This document shows, in pieces, positions 33,150-41,831 of a stretch of 64,000 nucleotides of DNA. Below the pieces are notes generated by a model. It was not told the origin of the DNA. It did no database searches and saw only the letters and a list, made by a program, of their open reading frames with translations. Location of the stretch: contig OZ020589.1 of NCBI GenBank assembly GCA_963971535.1, forward strand, positions 78,338,347 to 78,402,346, read 5' to 3'. The translations under genes and the position numbers were made by a program. Each line of letters starts with the position of its first letter. The stretch's first letter is position 1. This DNA is from Notolepis coatsorum (lineage: Eukaryota > Chordata > Actinopteri > Aulopiformes > Paralepididae).

Positions 33150-33624
33150 CCGACATAGTCAGACAGATCTGGGATCGGTTCGGGGAGGCCTCGGTAGATC
33201 TGTTTGCGAGCCGACACTCACAAGTGCCCCTTGTGGTTCTCGGTCAGTCGAGCAGATCATCCCCCCTTGGGGGTGGATGCCTTCTCGACCTTTCCATGGC
33301 CGCCCGGTCTTCTGTACGCCTTTCCTCCTGTACAGCTGTTGGGTCAGCTGTTGGAGCGGATACGGAGGGAGCGCAGGACGGTGATCCTGGTCGCGCCGGA
33401 CCGGGGCACGGCAGTGTGGTTCCCGGTCTTGATCCAGCTTCTGGTCGCTCCTCCTTGGGTTATTCCTTGGTCGGCGACGGCCCTCTCACAGCACAACGGG
33501 TCACTGTTCCAGTACCCGATGTTGGGCCAACGCCTGTTGGTGTGGCTGGTGGGAGGGTGAGTCTGGAGAGGATGGACCCTTCTGTGGTTGATACCATCCG
33601 GAATGCACATGCTCCCTCCACTGT
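33150..33624 (+). pseudogene. DIRS C-terminal polymerase region and start of recombinase
   Basis: DIRS coding resumes after the hAT element: DIVRQIWDRFGEASVDLFAS, then in the frame 33204-33560 CPLWFSVSRADHPPLGVDAF, LLYAFPPVQLLGQLLERI and VLIQLLVAPPWVIPW, the conserved region following RNase H in DIRS elements. In another frame SVVDTIRNAHAPST (to about 33624) is the N-terminal start of the tyrosine recombinase; its continuation (LYAGRWRMFQEWC) lies 2.8 kb away at about 36405 because a LINE is inserted there. Confidence 0.75.
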
Positions 33625-36139
33625 CGCGGAAATAACACACGTCCTGGCTCTCACTGTTTACATCCCACCCAGCGCGGCGGCTGCGCAGGCGAGTGACGTC
33701 ATACACTCCACCGTCGCGGCGCTTCAGACAAAACACCCGGATGCATTTATTTTTATCAATGGGGACTTCAACCATGTCAGACTGAACAAGACCCTGACAA
33801 ACTTCACCCAGTATGTCACCTGCAAAACCAGGGGAGACAAAACTCTGGACCTCCTGTATGCTAACGTGAAGGAGGCTTTCAGTGCGACTTCCCTGCCCCC
33901 CCTCGGCCAGTCAGACCACAACCTTGTGAGGCTTGTATCCACATACACGCCTCTCATTAAGAGACAGCCTCCGACCACCATGTCTGTCCCACAGTGGTCT
34001 GACGACGTCGAGGAGGAGCTACAGGAGTGTTTCAGGTCGACAGACTGGGATATGTTTGAGAGGGCCCACGGTGATGACATTGATGGACTATCCCACTGCA
34101 TCACAGACTACATCAGGTTCTGTGAGGAGAGCATCGTACCCACAAAGAGGGTACGCTGCTTCTCAAACAATAAACCCTGGATTAGCAAGGACATTAAACA
34201 CCTGCTAAACAGGAAAAAGAGGGCCTTCATGGCAGGGGACACTGAGCAGGCCAGGGCTGTCCAAAGGGAGCTCAAAAAAGAGCTAAGGGCAGCCAAGGTC
34301 AGCTACAAGGACAGGCTGGAGGGCAGACTACAGGCCAACAACACCAGGGAGGTGTGGGCGGGGGTCAGGAAGATCACTGGTTTCAAACAGCAGGGCACAG
34401 CTGTGGAGGGCCCTCCAGAGCGTGCAAACGAGTTCAACTCGTTTTTCAACCGCTTTGACCAGAGTGGCCTCCCCACACCCCTCCCCCCACCCATCGACAC
34501 CAGCACCAGATCACACCTACAAAGCAGCCCCCCCACCCCCCACCCACCCACACCCATCATCAGCAACGGCACCCCACCCCCAACACCAGCAGACTGCCCA
34601 CCACCCCCAACCCTGACGATCACAACCAGTCAGGTCAGTAGGCAGCTCTCCAGAATTAACGTAAACAAGGCCAGAGGACCGGACAACACCAATCCCAGGG
34701 TGCTCAAGGTATGTGCAGAGCAGCTGGCAGCACCGCTCCAGCATCTTTTCAACCTCTCCCTGAGGCTGGAGAGGGTGCCCCAGCTCTGGAAGACCTCCTG
34801 CATTGTCCCGGTGCCCAAGAAGGGACGTCCCAGCACCCCCAACGACTACAGGCCAGTCGCTCTGACGTCACACGTCATGAAGACGTTTGAGAGACTGGTC
34901 CTGCAACACCTCAAGCCCCTGGTGCGTGACTCCCTCGACCCCCTGCAGTTTGCATCAGGCAAACATCAGGCAAACATCGGGGTGGAGGATGCCATCATCT
35001 ACATGCTCCACAGAGCGTACACGCACCTGGAGAAGCCGCGCAGCTCAGTGAGGATTATGTTCTTTGATTTCTCCAGCGCCTTCAACACCATCCAGCCGTC
35101 ACTGCTAGCGGAGAAGCTCTCTGCGATGCAGCTGGAGCACGGCTTGGTGGCCTGGATCAAGGACTACCTCACTGAGAGGCCACAGTACGTCAGACTAAAG
35201 GACAGTCAGTCTTACGTACTGGTGAGCAACACCGGCGCCCCCCAGGGAACTGTGCCGTCACCCTTCCTCTTCACCCTCTACACCTCAGACTTCTGCCGCA
35301 ACTCCAGCGGGTGCCACCTGCAGAAGTTCTCAGACGACTCCTCCATCGTAAGCTACATCACCGACGATGATGAGGAGGAGTACAGAGCCCTGGTGGAGAG
35401 CTTTGTGGGGTGGAGCGACAGCAACCACCTCCAACTCAACACCAGTAAGACCAAGGAGCTGGTGGTGGAATTCCGGAGGGGCAAGAAGAGGCCCCCCCCG
35501 ATTCCCATCTCCATCCGAGGGGTGGATGTGGAGATGGTGGACTCATACAAGTTCCTTGGGGTACACCTGAACAATAAACTGGACTGGTCGGACAACACAG
35601 AGGCCCTCTACAGGAAGGGACAGAGCAGGCTGTTCTTCCTGAGGAGACTCAGGTCCTTCAATGTGTGCAACAAACTGCTGCAGTCTTTTTACCAGTCTGT
35701 TGTGGCCAGCATCCTCTTCTATGCTGTGGCATGCTGGGGAGGCTACATCAACTCAAGGGACACCAACAAGCTCAACAAGCTGGTGAGGAAGGCTAGCTCC
35801 GTGGTGGGAGTCGAGCTACCTAGACTTGAGGTGATGGTAGAGAGGGGGATGATAAGGAAGCTGGATGCCATCATGGAGAACCCCTACCACCCCCTCTACG
35901 ACGAGCTAGTCAAGATGAGAAGCTCGTTCAGTCACAGACTCATCCCCCCCCGACACTCAACTAACCGCCTCGGACAGTCCTTCATACCAGCGGCCATCAG
36001 GCTCCACAACAGTGGGCAGCGACTAGCAGCCTCCAGGCCCCACAACAGGGGGCAGCGACAGCGACTGCTACCAGACATTGACCTGGGACTTATAGGAACC
36101 CAAGGGGGACAAAGTAGACTACCCTGGTACTTTGATTAA
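33224..36139 (+). CDS. Open LINE polyprotein (endonuclease end + reverse transcriptase), fused to DIRS frame
   Basis: A 971-residue frame. Residues 1-133 are DIRS sequence, mostly out of its true frame except the last part (SVVDTIRNAHAPST). Residues about 134-971 are a LINE: the end of the endonuclease (FINGDFNHVRL, GQSDHNLVRL), a linker with KPWISKDIKHLL, a Pro-rich stretch near 420-460, then reverse transcriptase motifs ARGPDNTNPRVLK, YRPVALTSHVMKTFERLV, MFFDFSSAFNTI (catalytic Asp), TGAPQGTVPSPFLF and KFSDDSSIVSYI (the D-D box with Phe-Ser before it). KFLGVHLNNKLDW and the C-terminal CWGG ... LVRKASSVVG region follow. There is no stop in over 830 LINE codons. The N-terminal endonuclease is missing, so the protein would not be fully active. 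The first ATG is not the LINE's own start. Confidence 0.85.
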   Translation: MPLVVLGQSSRSSPLGGGCLLDLSMAARSSVRLSSCTAVGSAVGADTEGAQDGDPGRAGPGHGSVVPGLDPASGRSSLGYSLVGDGPLTAQRVTVPVPDVGPTPVGVAGGRVSLERMDPSVVDTIRNAHAPSTVAEITHVLALTVYIPPSAAAAQASDVIHSTVAALQTKHPDAFIFINGDFNHVRLNKTLTNFTQYVTCKTRGDKTLDLLYANVKEAFSATSLPPLGQSDHNLVRLVSTYTPLIKRQPPTTMSVPQWSDDVEEELQECFRSTDWDMFERAHGDDIDGLSHCITDYIRFCEESIVPTKRVRCFSNNKPWISKDIKHLLNRKKRAFMAGDTEQARAVQRELKKELRAAKVSYKDRLEGRLQANNTREVWAGVRKITGFKQQGTAVEGPPERANEFNSFFNRFDQSGLPTPLPPPIDTSTRSHLQSSPPTPHPPTPIISNGTPPPTPADCPPPPTLTITTSQVSRQLSRINVNKARGPDNTNPRVLKVCAEQLAAPLQHLFNLSLRLERVPQLWKTSCIVPVPKKGRPSTPNDYRPVALTSHVMKTFERLVLQHLKPLVRDSLDPLQFASGKHQANIGVEDAIIYMLHRAYTHLEKPRSSVRIMFFDFSSAFNTIQPSLLAEKLSAMQLEHGLVAWIKDYLTERPQYVRLKDSQSYVLVSNTGAPQGTVPSPFLFTLYTSDFCRNSSGCHLQKFSDDSSIVSYITDDDEEEYRALVESFVGWSDSNHLQLNTSKTKELVVEFRRGKKRPPPIPISIRGVDVEMVDSYKFLGVHLNNKLDWSDNTEALYRKGQSRLFFLRRLRSFNVCNKLLQSFYQSVVASILFYAVACWGGYINSRDTNKLNKLVRKASSVVGVELPRLEVMVERGMIRKLDAIMENPYHPLYDELVKMRSSFSHRLIPPRHSTNRLGQSFIPAAIRLHNSGQRLAASRPHNRGQRQRLLPDIDLGLIGTQGGQSRLPWYFD

Positions 36140-36404
36140 TGTATACTCAGTAGATAGTAAATTATAACACTACCTCATGCATACTGCACCTTATGTGACA
36201 CTGTGAATAATGTGAATATTCCTCAGCTAGTCAGATAGTAAATTATATTGACCATATTGATCAAATTGTTTACACTGCCTGTGTTGTCTTTTACTACCTG
36301 TATACTGTGTTGTTTTACTACCTGTACCCCTCCCCCTCCCCCCCATGCTGCTATGATGCCTGAATTTCCCCAAGGGGATCAATAAAGGAATATCTTATCT
36401 TTAC
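33625..36404 (+). mobile_element. CR1/Rex-like LINE inserted in the DIRS recombinase
   Basis: A 5'-truncated LINE. It begins inside the endonuclease region and ends with tgaatttccccaaggggatc, then aataaaggaatatcttatct, the 3' end typical of the CR1/L2/Rex1 group. The 3' UTR (36140-36404) contains repeats such as ctagtcagatagtaaatta and tgttttactacctgta. DIRS recombinase sequence is split exactly by it: HAPST before and LYAGRW after. It has a single open frame, so the insertion is probably fairly recent. Confidence 0.85.
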
Positions 36405-37350
36405 GCGGGCAGATGGCGTATGTTCCAAGAGTGGTGTAAGGCGGGGGGCTGGGACCCAGTCTCCTGCCCCCTGGATGCTGTCCTGAGTTATCTCCAGTCT
36501 CTCCTTGGTAGACTGTCGGCTTCGACGGTGAGGGTATATGCGGCGGCTATATCCTCCTATCATGAAGGGTTTGAGGGGACTGTCTTGTTCAGCCACCCTC
36601 TTGTGAAGCGTTTCCTGGTTGGCGCTCGACGCGCTAAGCCGGTGCAACGCTCTTTGGCTCCGAGTTGGGATCTTCAATGGGTCCTCGGTCGGTTGTCCTT
36701 GGCCCCGTTTGAGCCGCTCGTGCAGGCGCCGTTGGGACAGCTGTCCTTCAAGACCGCGTTCCTGCTGGCTGTCACCTCCGCTAAACGCGTGAGTGAGCTC
36801 AGTGCTCTTTCGGTACGTCCAGAGTGCCTGTCTTTTCGGGCCGATTGCGGTGCCACTCTGCGACCTAATCCTGCTTTCATGCCTAAGAATATCCGGAGTT
36901 CCTTCCGCTCCCGGGATATTGTGGTTCAGGCGTTTCGTCCTCCTCCTCACACTAGTGAGTTAGATGCGGGCCTTCACCTGTCATGTCCGGTCCGTGCTTT
37001 GGGAATTTACCTCAGCCGTACTCAGGACTTCAGGGTTACCAACCAGCTTTTTGTCTGTCACGGTGGTTCCCGTGCCGGTAAGGCACTGTCGAAACAGTGC
37101 CTGTCCCATTGGTTGTGCGAGGGCATTGCCCTCTGCTACACGTTGGCTGGGCAGGATCTCCCTGGGGGCGTCAGGGCGCACTCCACTCGTGGGGTGGCTG
37201 CCTCTGCCGCTCTCCTGGGTGGGGCTTCGGTGGAGGACATCTGTGCTGCAGCTTCATGGTCCTCCCCGGGCCCTTTGTAAGGTTTTACCTCATGGACATG
37301 ACCGGGGGTTCTGTCTCCCAGGCGGTTCTGGGGTCTGTGGCCTTTCCTGC
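36405..37350 (+). pseudogene. DIRS tyrosine recombinase, frameshifted before the catalytic Tyr
   Basis: The frame 36420-37280 begins FQEWCKAGGWDPVSCPLDAV and covers the core-binding domain (STVRVYAAAISSYHEG) and the catalytic domain: TSAKRVSELSAL (first Arg) and HSTRGVAASAALLGGA (His-x2-Arg), then EDICAAASWSSPG. A stop follows at 37280. The expected FVRFYLMDMT segment with the catalytic Tyr is present at about 37272-37303 but in another frame, so a single indel separates it. The N-terminal part (SVVDTIRNAHAPST) lies before the inserted LINE. Such enzymes insert circular DIRS DNA through a covalent Tyr-DNA link. Confidence 0.85.
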
Positions 37351-37600
37351 TTCCCGTCCTTTGGTAGGGTAGCAGGAGTGTGTGGGTATGGGCCACAGTG
37401 TGTTAAGTCACACGTGGTTACGCCTGTGCTGTGTGTTCAAGGGGTTCTAGTTCCTCCTTGCTCGCACTCCGGTGGAGTTGACTGCGCCCCCCCTTCGTTA
37501 GGAAGGATGGGGTGACAGGACTCCCCAAACCCCTTGATGTGGGCTTACGGGTCCTCAGGGGGTACATTGGTTGGGCCTCGCGTCCGCTCTAACCCATATC

Positions 37601-37690
37601 TCGATAGGGTTAAGAGCGGGACGCGATAAGCCAAGTACGATATATAACGATAGGTTATGTATATAACCTAGTTATATGAGTACTGGCTGA
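37601..37690. repeat. DIRS internal complementary region
   Basis: gggttaagagcgggacgcg and aagccaagtacgatatata are the complement of the outer left end (27840-27884). The next part, ataggttatgtatataacct then agttatatgagta, is the complement of the outer right end (37890-37940). The two halves meet near 37645. This is the internal template by which DIRS elements rebuild both ends. Confidence 0.9.
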
Positions 37691-37754
37691 GCGTCCCGCT
37701 CTTAAGCGGCCCTGAGTCCCCTTGAGGGGTCTTTACTGGAAATGAGATTTTGGC

Positions 37755-37889
37755 GAGGAAGAGTGTATTGGTGACCATGCCTACTGTCTTATAGGCTACG
37801 CCTCCATAGAGGCGGGACCCGGCAGGTGTGAGTGTACTGGTTTTTATTCGTGATGGAGTACAATAGGTACATGAGATGAGGTATATCTC
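37755..37889. repeat. DIRS right inverted terminal repeat
   Basis: Complement of 27885-28019. Runs from gaggaagagtgtattggtga to gatgaggtatatctc. Confidence 0.9.
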
Positions 37890-38013
37890 ATATACTCATA
37901 TAACTAGGTTATATACATAACCTATCGTTATTGTTATAAGGAGCCCAGTCCAAAACTACAACAGTCTGCATACCCTTAACAATTGTGTGTATTGAGCCGT
38001 ATTGTATTGTACC

Positions 38014-39587
38014 TAGAGCTGCCGCGATAACCGCATTACCGCGGTATCGCTGTTGCATCACGCCCACCGCAGAGTTAGGCTGAATACCGCATCACCGCTG
38101 TTTTTTATAATAATAATAAAGTAGCGCCCAGACGTTGGGCTTGCGGCTCTGCAGATATACCCTACTCTGTTCCAAGCGACCCTATTGGGTAGAAGTGGTA
38201 CCAGAAAAGTCATGTGAAACACTGCAGACAACTGATTGGACAGAAGAGAGACGCGTCACACGTAGGAGCCTCCTGCACAAAAGCAGAAAGCCGCCATCTT
38301 TACTGCCTCGCTAAGGATGCATTTCATTCAGGATTTGTTTGCAACAGCACCAAGTGCAATAAACAAAAAAGGATGGATTCACTGTGTATTCTGCCTCATT
38401 TATTGATGAAACAAAACCGACATCAACCCAATTTACCACCGAGCAGAGAGTTTAGTGTCACAACAAGATCGCTGATGTGTTAAAGGATAACTCCACTATT
38501 TTGGGAAATTAGCTTATTTAACATCTTCCCTGGAGTTAGACAAGAAGATGCATACCTTTTTTGTCTCTGTGCGTGCATTTTAGCTTTGGGAATAGATGCT
38601 CCGTTAGCATAGCTTAGCTTCATCACTGGAAGTGAGGCAGGACAGTAGCCTTACAGTGCCTTACAGTGTATTGCAAGGTCTGACATTGACCAAACTTGAT
38701 ATGCATGACCTTGGTGGGCTCTAGGTCAACTCCTGAAAAGGGGGTCAATGTCAGACCTTGCAATCAAAAGTTAGGGGCGCACTGAAATTATGGCAAGGGT
38801 TATTAGCCCCCTAACTTTTGATTGCAAAGTCTGACATTGACCCCCTTTTCAGGAGTTGACCTAGAGCCCACCAAGGTCATGCATATCAAGTTTGGTCAAT
38901 GTCAGACCTTGCAATACACTGTAAGGCACTGTAAGGCTACTGTCCTGCCTCACTTCCAGTGATGAAGCTAAGCTATGCTAACGGAGCATCTATTCCCAAA
39001 GCTAAAATGCACGCACAGAGACAAAAAAGGTATGCATCTTCTTGTCTAACTCCAGGGAAGATGTTAAATAAGCTAATTTCCCAAAATAGTGGAGTTATCC
39101 TTTAAGCTTGTTGTTGTTAGCCTAATACTAACGCTAACGTCAGCAGATATACACGAGAGGTAACGTTAAACCCGGGTTGCTTGGTAGAATAGACACAATG
39201 AGAGGTAACGTTAGCTTTAGCAGAATAGACACAACGAGAGTCTGGTTAATGTTGTTATTGATTGATTGAAACTGTGTTAAACTCTGGCTTGCTGCAAGCC
39301 CTCGGACATAGCTATGCTCACGGAGCTTTCAGTGTACACAAGCGGCCCCGCCTGCATCCCCACACGGAGACAAACGGAGTAGTACCTGCAGTGGGAAAGG
39401 AACGAAGTACCAGGTACCTAAAGCGGGTCGAGTCGAGTAGGTACTATGCAGTGGAAAAGCGCCATTAGACTAGAGGCAGGCTATATGCTATAAAGAGTAG
39501 ACTAATTTTTTTTTAAATAAACGCAGCGGTACGAAATATTTCGCAAATTTGTGCGGTAAGGAAAAGATCAATACCGCGGCAGCTCTA
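38014..39587. mobile_element. Non-autonomous hAT element, 'CCGCGG' family copy 3
   Basis: Starts tagagctgccgcg and ends cgcggcagctcta. Flanked by attgtacc (38006-38013) and attatacc (39588-39595), 7 of 8 matching. The outer 230 bp match copies 1 and 2; the centre differs and contains a 626-bp palindrome (38480-39105). The segment at about 38290-38460 (caccaagtgcaataaac, tcactgtgtattctgcctc) is repeated in inverse at about 39735-39920 outside the element. The string taccaggtacctaaagcggg near 39410 is a common fish repeat motif. Net length about 950 bp. Confidence 0.88.
38480..39105. mobile_element. 626-bp near-perfect palindromic TTAA fold-back element
   Basis: Bounded by TTAA at 38480-38483 and 39102-39105. 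The arms are about 300 bp each and almost exactly complementary, from aaggataactccactatttt at the left to aaaatagtggagttatcctt at the right. The spacer is about 27 bp (gcactgaaattatggcaagg region). Inside each arm a shorter inverted pair, gcaaggtctgacattgacc and its complement, flanks an 80-bp stretch, so this motif occurs four times in alternating orientation. The terminal motif recalls TTAA-type fish MITEs such as zebrafish Angel. No coding sequence. Confidence 0.9.
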
Positions 39588-40402
39588 ATTATACCCATTC
39601 TGCAATCTGTTAAATAAAGTTTTCATCCATTTCTACTAGCGTTAACGTTACTACGTTAATAGCCTCGATGCTAACTATATACATGGAGAATGCCATACAC
39701 ATTAGCATGTAGCTAACAACACCGGAGATCTTTTTGTGAGACTAAACTATCCGCTCTTGGTGGTAAATTGTGTTGATGTTGGTTTTGTTTCATCAACAAA
39801 CGAGAGGCAGAACACACAGTGAATGTATCCGTTTTTGTTTATTGCACTTTTATTGCACTTTGTTTTCTTGCTGAAAAATAAATGCTACGTTGGCTAAATG
39901 GCTCACGAGGTATTTAAAGATGGTGACTTTGTTGTTTTTTAGCAGGAAGTGTAGTGACGCGTTCAACCTTTTCTGATTGGTTGAAAATGGCCTTCATGTT
40001 TGCACTACATCGCCACCTACTGCTTTGGCATTGTACTACATGTATATAGTAGACGAGACAAAACAACGTCTAACTTAACTCTTAGTTGCCTGCCAATACG
40101 CAGCGTTCTGAAAAGCGAAATGAAACGAAATGAAATGGCCCTAGTGTAACCGCAGCCTAAGTGCAGTGATTGAAAACTACTCGAATGCTTTAGAACCGAG
40201 CCATTCATTTAATTCGGGGCAACCTAACAGCAGCGAAGCTAACGCTAGCTAACCAAGCTCATACAGACACACACAGAGAGATAACAGCTGACAGCAGGTA
40301 GTACAGGTACAAATAAAAGAAAACGTGGATGGGGGCTGTTGTGTAAACCTTGTACTCTTTAGTTAATTGTCTCTGAAAGACCAGAGACAGAGAAGTCAGA
40401 GG

Positions 40403-40490
40403 AATAACGACCTGTTGAATGCAACTACGGTTCAATAGATTAAATTAGTTTAAGATATTGAACTGTAGTTACATTCAACAGGTCGTTATT
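40403..40490. repeat. Perfect-looking hairpin in the outer hAT element
   Basis: Arms aataacgacctgttgaatg ... ggttcaat and attgaac ... cattcaacaggtcgttatt, with about 20 bases between. The spacer phrase caatagattaaattagttta also follows directly after the hairpin (40491), a 22-bp direct repeat. Confidence 0.8.
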
Positions 40491-40885
40491 CAATAGATTA
40501 AATTAGTTTAAGAATAAAAAAATTAAAAAAAATACATTTTAAGAGAATCTCAAATACATTATTTTATTTAAGTGTAGGCTATAGTTAAATATTATTTTTT
40601 ACAGTTTTTGTATTTTTCTGACATGGGGGCTCAACAATAAATGACAATCAGAAATGTCAAGTTGTATGTTGTTATTCTAACCAGCTTAGTTCTGTTGCAT
40701 TTCCAATTTATTTATTTCAATTATAAATTTATCAGGGATCGATAAGGGAATTGATAAAGAATCGAATCGATAAGCAGAATCGATAATGGAATTGTATCGA
40801 TACAATCGTATCAATTCCCATCCCTATAGAGTAGTATGCAAATCTATTTTTAGAACGCATGCCAGCAATAACAACACAGTGATGC

Positions 40886-41831
40886 TTAACACTTTCCACG
40901 CCAGACCTGATGATAGACGGGCTAACTCGCCGAACGTTCAGCGCCAGACCCGAGTATAGTCGGGTTTTGGTCGTTATTTCTTTTATTCGCTATTTCCATT
41001 CATTATCCATCCAGGGAGCCTGTGTCATCATTGGGAATGGGTCTGAGATTGCAAAAGTCCAATACCGCCACCTGGTGGGTTGCGGCCTGTATTGCACATC
41101 CTTTGAAACTCTCTGTATTCGGGTGTGCGTCGATGAAATATGTCCGGGTGGATTTTTCCTAGTCGGGCATGACGAGCGCTTATAACGCATGGATTTATAA
41201 GAATCAAACACTCCCGATTCATGTTCTTTGGTGGATTATGTTATGGACACGATCGACATCAATACTTGGAATGGCGATCAGATAATTGGAATATTCTTTT
41301 TGGGGTACATCCTAGTCAAGGTAAGGGCTATATGGTATCAATCTTGCGTTGATCCAATAATTCCTTCATTGCGATCGGAGGGTATGTGTGTAATGTACTG
41401 TGTAATGTATTCTGTTGGTGACAATCAAAGCATAAAAAAACGACCCCCACCCTTTCATGCATTCATGATGAAACATAATACTGATAATATAGAGTTGATT
41501 TTGAAATAGTAGTGTATACAGGCGAGAAACGGCACGTTTTTAGTGAAATGCACGTATTGCTGCATAGCTTCGTTTTCTGGGATTAGACAGGATTACTCTA
41601 AAACTATACTCATATTCACCACGGTATAAAACGGGAATGTATGGATGCATTTTTTTTTCTTTTTCACAAATTGAATATTAGATACTCGATGTCAAATGGG
41701 CAATATTATTATATCCATATAATATATAATATAGTTTTAGCTCTTTAAACACGCCACGTATTCCTATACTTTAAAGCGCTGGCCTTTCAACAGTAACAGT
41801 AAACAGCGCCCTCTGGCACTGAATGAGTTAA
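40886..41831 (+). mobile_element. PiggyBac-like TTAA element, copy e
   Basis: TTAA at 40886-40889 and 41828-41831. Left end ttaacactttccacgcca, right end tggcactgaatgagttaa, imperfect inverted repeats. Internal hallmarks: accgccacctggtgg near 41063, an open stretch LVDYVMDTIDINTWNGDQII ending with a donor-like caaggtaagg near 41315, gacccccaccc near 41443 and gcattcatgatgaaacataa near 41458. It aligns in reverse with copy f (48689-55020). Length 946 bp. No transposase core. Confidence 0.8.

Larger units (their letters stand above)
27838..37941 (+). mobile_element. DIRS1-type tyrosine-recombinase retrotransposon (interrupted)
   Basis: Order: left inverted repeat, gag-like region, reverse transcriptase/RNase H, tyrosine recombinase, internal complementary region, right inverted repeat. 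The 135-bp inverted repeats are at 27885-28019 and 37755-37889. The outer left end (27840-27884) and outer right end (37890-37940) are both complementary to one internal block (37601-37690), the diagnostic DIRS arrangement used to restore ends during circular replication. DIRS elements integrate by tyrosine recombinase, without target duplication. Two insertions interrupt it: a hAT element (31328-33146) and a LINE (33625-36404). Net length about 5.5 kb. Confidence 0.9.
37960..39640 (+). mobile_element. (attc)-type non-LTR tail split by CCGCGG copy 3
   Basis: Left part 37965-38013 (agtctgcatacccttaacaa ... tattgtattgtacc) and right part 39588-39630 (attatacccattctgcaatc ... aaagttttcatcc) together form the same short tail as at 20852-21006. 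It is interrupted by the CCGCGG-family element exactly at the tgtacc site. Confidence 0.8.
27395..40160. mobile_element. Putative TIR element enclosing DIRS and CCGCGG copy 3
   Basis: Left end ggccatggttacactggtg (about 27401), right end ccctagtgtaaccgcagcct (about 40138-40158), an imperfect inverted repeat of a type common in fish hAT elements. Own sequence would be about 27395-27837 and 39640-40160. No clear TSD. A stretch at about 39735-39920 is an inverted duplicate of about 38290-38460. Otherwise I see no coding content in these parts. Confidence 0.4.
13907..40826. mobile_element. Outer hAT-like element split by a 27-kb nest
   Basis: The left end is tagggatgggaattg at 13907; the right end, 27 kb away, is caattcccatcccta ending at 40826, exactly complementary over 15 bases apart from a small difference further in. 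Flanks are aatagtag (13899-13906) and tagagtag (40827-40834), 6 of 8 matching. Subterminal motifs agree: cgattcctcttatcg at the left, cgataagcagaatcgataa at the right. Only about 160 bp at the left and about 0.7 kb at the right (plus about 60 bp near 27340-27395) appear to belong to this element; everything between is later insertion. Confidence 0.7.
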
